64,000 nucleotides of DNA from Cephalotrichum gorgonifer (lineage: Eukaryota > Ascomycota > Sordariomycetes > Microascales > Microascaceae). Position 1 is the stretch's first letter; every line of letters starts with the position of its first letter. The DNA lies in NCBI GenBank assembly GCA_900312665.1, contig ONZQ02000013.1, positions 930,001-994,000 of the forward strand, read 5' to 3'. Below the pieces are notes generated by a model. That model did not search any database and was not told the DNA's origin. It saw nothing but the letters and a program-made list of their open reading frames with translations. Below, piece after piece: positions 56,612 to 64,000 of the stretch. The position numbers and the translations under genes are program-made.

Positions 56612-57994
56612 TCATCCCTTAGCCTCCTCCAATGCCTTTAACCCTCCCATCGTCACCTCAAACCTCATTGCATCACTAAGCCCCTGTCCCGACGCCTCTG
56701 TGTGGGGTGCAAACACAATCTTGACCCATCTCTCCCACCCCGTCTGCGTTGGCACGAGCCTCTCATCGTCCTCCTCCTGGGCCTGCGCCGTCCTGACACC
56801 CAGGGGCCCGTCATCGTCATCGCGATTCTTTACCTCGTAGACGGGTTTTCTGAAGAGGGCTATCCGACAGGCCACCTGCGTCGACCAGACGAGCCCCAGG
56901 CTAGGTGTCTTCAGGACGTAATCCGCAAACGGGTCATCGCCCCACCCCGAGAACCACCTCTGCTGGTGGTCGAGGAGTAGCGCCGGCGGCGCGGGCACCT
57001 CGACCGGCGAGGATGGCGGCACGTACGTCGGTTCCGCCGCACCCTCCGGCTCAAAGACCTGCCTACTCCGCGCCGCAAGCGGACTCTCCTGTGTCGAGAC
57101 GGGCAGGCTGTGATGCACGGTCGGTCGCACAGGCCCGAGCGGCGCCGAGAACCGGTCGGCCACTTGGTTTGCCACCACCACGGCGAGGTTGTACTTCTGC
57201 GCAAGGCGCCGCAGATGCGCGCCGAGGCGGACGAGCTCGTTGCCCCGCACGGCCATGTTAGAGCCGCGTGAGTGGGGGGTGGTGCCGCGCTCGAACTCGG
57301 CGCGGTAGTTCGCGGCCACGGAGTCTATTACTATGAGGCCGATGTTGCGGCGCTCGACCTCGACGGGGACCTGGAACTCAAGGATGTGGTCCTGAGACTC
57401 GAGGTCGGGCGTTATCGTGCTAATGATGTTGTCCAGCGTCGGCGGGATCTCGGCGGACTTGAGGAGCGGGTTCGAGGACAGCATCTGCGATAGACGGCGC
57501 GTCGAGAGAGGTGCTTCGGTAGATATGTACAGGGCCGGTCGAGAGAGGCCATACGGAGGCGGTAGCTGCACCGCGAGGAGGAGGGAGAGGAGGAACTGGG
57601 TCTTGCCAGTGCCGCTTTCGCCGGTTATCTCGGTCACGTACCCGACCGGTACGCCGCCGCCTAGGGATGCATCGAGGGTGGTGTCTAGGGTGCTAATGGT
57701 CGACCATGCATCGCACAGCTCTACCAGCGACTTTTTAGGGGCGTGGGACCCGACTGGCGGCGGCTTGGCATCCTCGCGACTAGGGAGTGCGCCGAGGTCG
57801 CGGTGTAACGAGTCAAGGACAGCGGCCGATAAGCGCTTGATGTCGAGGGCGTGCACGTTCGTCCGACGTTCCAATTCGGTGGCATCGACCGTCAGGAGGT
57901 CGGTGGTATTTATGCCGTGCTTGTCGAGGGCCGCGAGGATCTTGGAGAACCGGGCGGTGGGGAACTGAGGCAGCGCGCGGGGGAGGTCCGTCAT
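56612..57994 (-). CDS. RAD57: Rad51 paralogue Rad57 (recombinational repair)
   Basis: RecA/Rad51-family ATPase that, as a Rad55-Rad57 heterodimer, helps load and stabilise Rad51 on single-stranded DNA. It is an intronless frame of 460 residues, the same length as yeast Rad57. Residues 1-60 form the helix-hairpin-like N-terminal part (FSKILAALDKHGINTTDLLT). Walker A is GESGTGKT at 125-132, and Walker B is LIVID at 220-224, followed by SVAANYRAEF. The Rad57-typical stretches LYISTEAPLSTRRLSQ and VRGNELVRLGAHLRRLAQKY are present, and VVVANQVADRF is the L2-side strand. An acidic, Pro-rich insert (about 300-340) precedes LGLVWSTQVACRIALFRKP, a family landmark. Xrcc3-type paralogues are similar, but the STEAPLS segment and length favour Rad57. 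Confidence 0.88.
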   Translation of the reverse strand: MTDLPRALPQFPTARFSKILAALDKHGINTTDLLTVDATELERRTNVHALDIKRLSAAVLDSLHRDLGALPSREDAKPPPVGSHAPKKSLVELCDAWSTISTLDTTLDASLGGGVPVGYVTEITGESGTGKTQFLLSLLLAVQLPPPYGLSRPALYISTEAPLSTRRLSQMLSSNPLLKSAEIPPTLDNIISTITPDLESQDHILEFQVPVEVERRNIGLIVIDSVAANYRAEFERGTTPHSRGSNMAVRGNELVRLGAHLRRLAQKYNLAVVVANQVADRFSAPLGPVRPTVHHSLPVSTQESPLAARSRQVFEPEGAAEPTYVPPSSPVEVPAPPALLLDHQQRWFSGWGDDPFADYVLKTPSLGLVWSTQVACRIALFRKPVYEVKNRDDDDGPLGVRTAQAQEEDDERLVPTQTGWERWVKIVFAPHTEASGQGLSDAMRFEVTMGGLKALEEAKG

Positions 57995-59387
57995 CTTGGA
58001 GGCAGGTCAGTCGCCATTATGGTGCTACTGACTTGCCTATATACAGGGCGGGTCACACCGCGTACCAGCCTGTTCTCCTCCCTCCCTTTGTCGTCGGTTG
58101 GTTGTGTCGACGGTTGGTTCTGGTCTTCACGCTTCGCCTGGTCGATTGTCGTGTTGGATGACTAAGGTCATACCCTGTACTTCAAGGAGCGAGGTCGTGT
58201 CGTACCCGTACTTCAACGAGATTTACATGCGGCACTAAGACTTGCAGAATCGATCCTTCCGACGGAGCACACACTGATAACACCTTTGAAACTTGAATAG
58301 GTATAGAATATATTCGGTAGATTTCGAGCTAAGCGGCATGGGACAGAGGCACCACACCCTGGCTACTCAAGCACTCGTCTAGTATATAAGGAAGCATCCA
58401 ACTTGGATTAAGTGCTTGGGTCCTGATCCTGGCAAGTCTCGGACCGCACTTCAAACTGCCTTTACAGGGCGTGTGACTTTTAAAGTTGATTAGAGAGAAT
58501 CTGCCGTATGGAGTATGTACATCATCCTACTGGCTGTCCACGTGTCCGGGGACAACTTGAGTGGTGCAAGTTATTATTAATACAGTGTAACAAGCAATCA
58601 CTTCCATGTAAGCCGGCCCAATATCACTCCACGGCATCGGAACCATCCTGTCGGCTCTCCCACAGTTCCTCAAGTACCGCTTGTACTACTACTAAGAACT
58701 CTAACTATCCTAACAAGTGGAATGGGGGACAGGGGAACCTTGAAAGAACAAACAAAGGCCAATCCCAGTCAGACTGAGATGCCTTATCTCCTTGCCTCAA
58801 GAAGCTCACCTCCTCTTCGGGGAAATGGCGAATTCCATTCCCAGCCCACAGACATCCAGCCGCTCCAGGCCAGGACGGGGACGGAACTGATCGTCGTCCT
58901 TGAGGAGGGTGACTTTCCCATCTTGGCTCTTGGCAGTCTGCCGTCCTCCCCCCCTCGCCTCGATGCCAGGGATTGTGCCTTTACCACCTGCGTAAGCTCA
59001 TGCAGCCCGCCTGCCATATGCTATCCCATCATTGGTCACACCGAGCGCCATTTCACCGACTCCCCCCAGAAGAAGATGAGGATATGGGGGGGGAGGAAGG
59101 GGGGCAGCCCGTCCTCGGAGCTCTTTCGCGGTACGCCTAGTAGTTAGCCCGAGCTTTGGCAAGGCTCTGGGGCGCAGTCGCGGGCACTTCCCCGACTGTC
59201 TTGGTGCCGTTTTTTTTTTCTTTAGTGGTGATAATGAGTCGAGAGACCTTCATCATTTTATTCTCTTAATCCCAACTTACGCCGGTAGACGGGCGCGAGG
59301 ATCCGGGCCCTCTTCGTTCCTGTTACTCTCCCCCCGTCCTGTGCCGGGCAAATTTCAGCGCAAGGCACGGAATCTCAACAGCCCACG
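57995..59387. promoter_or_regulatory. Divergent promoter RAD57 / cysteine-rich membrane protein
   Basis: About 1.4 kb between two divergent start codons. Frames up to 141 codons (58722-59147) match nothing known. A T-run lies near 59211-59219. No specific site recognised. Confidence 0.4.
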
Positions 59388-60874
59388 ATGGCCGCCCTCC
59401 AAGCAGCCGCCGTCCTCGCGGCCCTACTAACACCAGCAACCGCCGCACTCGTCGGCATCCTCCCTGCCGAGACCGCCACCCTCACCTTCCCGCTCGGCCA
59501 GGTTCACCCTTTCCCTACCGAGGCCCCCTCCCTTCCCGCAGAGTTCCTCGCCGCCCGCCAAAACGACGACAATGCGACGTCGACCACCGAGACCGTCCTC
59601 GCGGGGCCCGATAGCATCTGCGGGTACGTCGACGGCCGCCCCGGCGCCTCGTTCTTCTGTCCGAGGGACAACAGGTGCTTTTTCTTCACGTCCAAGGCGA
59701 CCATGACGGGTGCCGTGGCGTGCTGTAACACCGACCAGTGCAATCTGCGGCTAAGATGCCTAGACTATGTGGATGTCGTGACGTCGAGCCTCTGCGACAA
59801 CGGGTGCATGGCGGATGCGTTTACTCTGAAGTGGTATGCTTGGCCCTCCTTTTACCTGGCTCCCCCTTTCCTGAGCCGCCCATTACCCCCCCCCCCCTGC
59901 TTGCAAACTCACAAACCCAGGAAGATGTAAGCCGCTAATGGCAGGGGCGATCAACTAGTACGGAACAATCTCTCCCCTACTGCAACACGGCCTCATTCTC
60001 ATCGGGTATATTTGACTACTGGTGCGCCGCCGCCTCCATCTCCACCCCGCAGTCCCTGACAACGGCCTACACCGGCCAGAGCGCTGATCGGAGCTTCACA
60101 CCGCTCGTCCTCACGGACCCTACGACCACGGGTGAATCCGACGTCACCAGAGCGCGCGGATCTGCCACTAGCAGCCCAACTGGGGTCGTCGACGAAGAGG
60201 GGGATGACCCCGATGACGAAGGGGCGGACGGCGGCGCGGACGGCGGCGGCGGCAGCGGCAGACGGCGGAGGTCCAACGGGGGAGCCATAGCGGGCGGTGT
60301 AGTCGGTGGCGTGGCGATAATAGCCTTGGCCGGCATTTCCGTCCTCCTCATCAACCGCCGCAAGAAGGCCCAGCAGAACGCTGCGCCTACCAATCCTCCC
60401 GCATTTGCCCCGTCTCCTCAGCAAGGTCAGCAACAACAGCAGCAGCTGCCCGTGAGCCAATACGGAAACGGAGCGCCGCCCCCCGCGGGCTGGGTCCAGT
60501 CCGTCTACGAGCCCAATTACGCACAGGGTATGCACCCGACCTCTCCCGGCGCCGTCTCCAATCCCGAGGCGCAGGCGCAGGCGTATTACAACCAGCCCCA
60601 GGGCCAACAGCAATACCAGCAGAGCCAAGGAGGGTTGTCCCCCATCTCCCCCGTGCGGAACTCCTCGACGAGTCCGGTAGATAGCGCGCTCGTGAGCAGC
60701 ACGGCGGCTAGTCAGGTCGGATACGGGTACCAGACCCAGCAGCCCCAGTCCCAACAGTTCCAGGCCGTTGCGCCCCAGGTACAACCGCAGGGCCAACCTC
60801 AGGGCCAACCGTATGGTCAGCCCCAGGGCCAGGCGGGAGGCGACACGCGTCCCTTACCTGAACTAGGCTCCTAG
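59388..60874 (+). CDS. Secreted-type cysteine-rich single-pass membrane protein
   Basis: Two exons, 59388-59833 and 59959-60874, 453 residues. It starts with a signal peptide (MAALQAAAVLAALLTPATAA). The outer part holds a cysteine-rich domain (residues about 70-180, SICGYVDGRPGASFFCPRDN, ACCNTDQCNLRLRC, CDNGC). The junction itself makes a Cys codon (TG|T), giving 12 cysteines in all, an even number that fits disulfide pairing. An acidic/Gly linker follows, then one membrane segment (about 258-281, GGVVGGVAIIALAGISVLLI) with a basic stop (NRRKK) and a 170-residue Gln/Pro/Ser-rich cytosolic tail with QPQGQ repeats. The layout is like fungal wall-stress or surface sensors of the Mid2/WSC type, but I do not recognise the cysteine domain. 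The acceptor TAG at 59958 was chosen by frame; the nearer CAG at 59944 breaks it. Confidence 0.75.
59886..59897 (+). repeat. Poly-C tract (12 C) in an intron
   Basis: A run of 12 C inside the intron of the membrane protein gene. Its length may vary or be miscalled. Confidence 0.85.
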
Positions 60875-61487
60875 CCGCCCATATAGGAGTCATGAGAGTT
60901 GGGGAGAGGAGCTGAAGGAGAGATAATGTACATGGATGTAGCTAACGAGCGAGGAGTAATACCCGGCACGGATCATTAGTTACCGAGCAAGGGACAAGAT
61001 AATACCCAGTATGAACCATTGGCTTCATTTTGCCGTTGGAACGGTTATAAGACGCCCTCTCCTGCCTAACAATGAATGAATGGGCTGTCCTTCCGGAGCC
61101 CGAGAACTTGCGTGATCTGGCCTCCCTACCCGCTTGCCTCGCGATATATCGCCTCCGTAATTTCAGTGCAGTGTTAATATGTCAAGGTATATCTCAGCCG
61201 AGCGAGGGTTTAAACAACAAGAGTGAGTCAGTAATCAAGATTGGGCCAAGAACAGGACAAGTGTAACTAACACACACTCTCTCTCTCGCTCTCGGCTCTA
61301 TATTCGTAATAACATGCAATTACACGCTACATAACAGAGGATATCCAAGTCGTCACCACCACGAAATTACACATGCATCTATACGCTTCGAAAGTCAAGG
61401 CAAAGATCGGCCGTTATACTCGTCCCCGCACCACCAACTAACCCTCCCTCCCACTACCCTACCCCCCCCCCCCCCCCTTTTTTCCCT
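60875..61487. other. Convergent 3' region
   Basis: 613 bp between the 3' ends of the membrane protein gene and the carnitine acetyltransferase gene. It contains a 16-base C run at 61462-61477 followed by a T-run, and a short CT repeat near 61275-61290. No gene. Confidence 0.5.
61462..61477 (+). repeat. Poly-C tract (16 C)
   Basis: An uninterrupted C run next to the 3' end of the carnitine acetyltransferase gene. Error-prone length. Confidence 0.9.
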
Positions 61488-64000
61488 TCAGTAGTCGGTC
61501 AGCCTGAGCTTCTTCCCCACGTCGACCCTCCTCCGCGCCTGGACAGCCGCCCGCTCTGACGGCTTCGTCTCGCCTTCGGCCGGGTGTTCGCCGCGGGCCT
61601 TGAGCGCCTGTAGGAGCATCCCGGCATCAAAGAACCCGTCTAGTCCAAAAAAGTTAGCAACCTATCCCAAAAAAACACAACAAAGCTACAACGAAAAGAG
61701 AAAAAGGTCCGATAGTGGAACACTGCTGGAAGTGACCAAAGGTTTTAGCTGGGGAGAAAGGAACTTACATCCACCGAGCTCGTCATCACTCATGGCCAGA
61801 CTGTCCTCCGGGGGCGACATCGTCCCCTTGATGCTCGAGCCCCTCTCCATCCCCGTAATCATCCGGCCCCTCGGCTTGGGCCTGTGCGCGTTCTTCGGCT
61901 TCGCGTCGTCATCGATTTCCCTCGCCCGCGTCGCCCTGCTCGTCGTCGACGTCTTCCTCGACGTGATCCGTAGTATCCGGCGTATCTCGAGGAGGTAGCT
62001 CTCCAGGGTGTCGATGAACCGCCTCGTCTGCCGGTGCCTGCTCGACACGCAGATGGACATGCTCTCGTCCTTGATGATATAGCCGATGCCGAAGCCGTCG
62101 CCCGACGTCGGCCCGAAGCCGAACTGCCGGAGAGACGGGTTTCCGCAGTTCGACGTGGACATGATGGTCGTGTTGAGCTTATCCCAGCCCGGGTCCGCGA
62201 AGAGGAGCGGCAGCGGGTGCAGCTCGCGGTTCCGGGACGCCGAGCTCTGGCTGTCGCCGCGCGAGCGCTGCGGCGAGATCGTCTCCCCGTTGACCTGGTC
62301 CCTGAGGGGGCTTCCGGCGACGGGGCTGCCGACAGCCGAGCCCGCAGGACTACCGACCGACGAGGCGGGATCCCGGTCCGAGTAGCCCTCCGAGGACGAG
62401 TATCCGTTGCTGGTCACGTCGCTCATCGTCTCATCGTCGACGAGTTTCTGCCAGACGCAGAACAGCGCGTAGAGGTGCCTGTCGCACCCTTGGCCCTGCA
62501 GACATTCCCGAGTCGTCGAGACGTGGCGCTGGCAGGCCGTCCTGAGCGCGTCGACCTTTTGGTCCGCAGGGTGGTCCGCCCAGAAGGTCTGTACGAAATT
62601 CACCGTCTCCTCGGACACGGTCCGAATGGCTTCCGTCCGCCCGTGGAGGTACTTCTTCGTCATGGCCGGCTCATACGTGCATTCTACGCGGCCGTAGAGT
62701 CCGAAGTAGGCTGCCTGGAAGGCCATCTGGACAAATGCGTCGGGAGAAAGGCCCATGGACGTGATGAAGTTCTTGCCGTACGCGGAGAAATCGAGGCACT
62801 CGAACTCGTTCTGCTCGATAAGGTCGGCGAGGCGAGTCTCGGCGAAGCGCACGGCGATATTGAGCTCGGGGGTCATGTCCCACTCGAGCTTGTGAGGAGT
62901 GGTACTAACGTCCCCAAAGCTCTCGGGGTCCCGCTTCGACGGATCGGGACTCGTCGACGCCCATAGCGTAGGGGCCTTGCCATTGATTGTTCGCGCGAAC
63001 CGGAGGATGGTGTCGGTATAGAGGTCACTTGCAAAGCGGAGGACGGTGTGGCCGTCTACACCCGTGTGCTCGAAATTGATCCCCGCGCTGCCGTTCTTGC
63101 AAACGATTATCTGCAGCTTGTCGTACCAGCGGTTGGTGCATGTCCCGATCTGTACGCCCTTCTCAACCTCGCTCGTGCCGCACAGCATGTTACCGCAAAG
63201 AGCTGGGGCGGTGGCGGGCTCTGTGTAATCCAAGCACATGACAAACAGCGCCGTGTCGACGATGGCGAGACACTCGGCGTTGTTAGATCCCTCCTCGCGT
63301 GTGAGGAGATCGCGGAGGCCTGACCAGACCTTGCGGTTCTCGGTACTCAGGACACCAAGCGCGCTCTTAGCAGCCTCTTGGATTGGCGTCTGGGTAGCGT
63401 CGTCGATGATGGTCTGGAGGTTGATGGCGATGTCCCTCTCTGTCATGATGAGGTCCGAGTTGTCGTCCAGGACGTCAAACCAGTAGAACTGGCCGTGGCA
63501 CAGGACGACAACATGCTTGGACTCGGGGTCCTGCTCTATCCGGCAGCCGGCGTCGGTGGGTACTCGGGCCGTCCCAAAGAGCCTCGAGAACTGGTACATG
63601 CAGAGCGGAGTCCCCTTGACCGTATCGGCGGGGAGCTCCTCCTTTCTCACGGCACGGACGAATTCTAGCGCCGAGACGGCGAGTGAAGCGGCTCGTGTTA
63701 CTTGGTTGTTTCTCGCGGGCGTGGGGTCGTCCTCGAGCAAGAAGAAAGGGTTCAGGTTCAGGACAACGGGGTTGTCAAAGTTGAGATACGAGTCGTACCC
63801 TTCGGGGCGCGTTAGTTCGCCAGAATAGTTGTTGGAGGAATAGGATTAAACGCCCGCAAAGTGTTGGACGGAGGTGGACGATACTCACAAAACTGCTCGA
63901 TGTAGCTGGTCTTCCCCTGGGCGTACTTCTTCAGCTTTTCCTGCAACTCCGGCCCATCATTCTTGAGAAACTCGAGTACAGCGTTCCTTGTGTCGGCGTG
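61488..64000 (-). CDS. YAT2: Carnitine acetyltransferase, Yat2/FacC-like (5' end missing)
   Basis: Transfers acetyl groups between CoA and carnitine, so that acetyl units can move between compartments; needed for growth on acetate, ethanol or fatty acids. Exons on the minus strand: beyond 64000 to 63889, 63799-61769, and 61639-61488, at least 764 residues. The N-terminus lies outside the window. Landmarks are NPFFLLEDDPTPARNNQV, the catalytic His in FEHTGVDGHTVLRF, STSNCGN, FGFGPTSGDGFGIGYIIKDE and DELGGYGFFDAGMLLQALKA, the last rebuilt by splicing (T|AC). A Ser/Gly-rich insert of about 60 residues (SSEGYSDRDPASSVGSPAGS and on) precedes the STS region. It ends in RLTDY, so there is no peroxisomal C-terminal tripeptide. 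Insert, length and end favour the cytosolic Yat2/FacC type over the peroxisomal/mitochondrial Cat2/AcuJ type. Confidence 0.9.

Noticed and set aside
59921..59944. Nearer acceptors CAG at 59920 and 59944 for the membrane protein gene
   Set aside because: From the donor at 59834 both lead out of the frame that encodes the membrane segment; only the acceptor ending at 59958 keeps it.
62034..62966. 310-codon frame opposite the carnitine acetyltransferase
   Set aside because: Arg/Ala/Leu-rich mirror of the catalytic domain coding exon; codon bias artefact.
1..64000. Transposons, secondary-metabolite cluster or viral insert
   Set aside because: No transposase, reverse transcriptase, polyketide or peptide synthetase, or viral protein was recognised, and no terminal repeats were noticed in the gene-poor stretches.

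Overview
The window is nuclear DNA of a filamentous ascomycete (Pezizomycotina). The genes are split by short introns of about 60-130 bases with GTATGT/GTAAGT/GTGAGT donors, CTAAC/CTGAC branch sites and CAG/TAG acceptors. The recognisable products are fungal: Rpc82, Ret1, Dad3, Ggc1, Qcr2, Bcd1, Rad57 and a Yat2-type carnitine acetyltransferase. I cannot place it to genus. A 69-base run of N sits inside one intron.

Left part (0-23.5 kb): QCR2 (-) and RPC82 (+) diverge from one promoter. They are followed by the mitochondrial GTP/GDP carrier GGC1 (+), a 2150-residue coiled-coil protein (+), a mitochondrial seryl-tRNA synthetase (-), the zf-HIT snoRNP assembly factor BCD1 (-), an unrecognised protein of about 519 residues (+), and a two-exon DAD3 gene (-) that I assembled by hand because neither exon is long enough to stand out.

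Middle (23.5-47.1 kb): a 7-kb stretch with no gene I can support lies upstream of a PSP1-domain protein (+). Then come MRPS5 (-), a 91-residue single-pass membrane protein (+), a 297-residue unknown (+), ribosomal protein eL15 (+), and a five-exon Pumilio/PUF gene (-) with two introns longer than 600 bases.

Right part (47.1-64 kb): a second gene-poor stretch of 5.5 kb lies upstream of the PUF gene. It is followed by the RNA polymerase III second-largest subunit RET1 (-), RAD57 (-), a secreted-type cysteine-rich single-pass membrane protein (+), and a carnitine acetyltransferase (-) cut by the right edge.

The genes do not form a cluster or pathway. This is ordinary core-genome DNA, with two Pol III subunits, four nuclear genes for mitochondrial proteins and several RNA-related genes. 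I found no transposon, CRISPR array, secondary-metabolite cluster or tRNA. The points most worth a second look are the hidden DAD3 gene, the repeat arrays in the giant coiled-coil protein, the PUF recognition code, the orphan genes, and the two long non-coding stretches in front of the two RNA-regulator genes.
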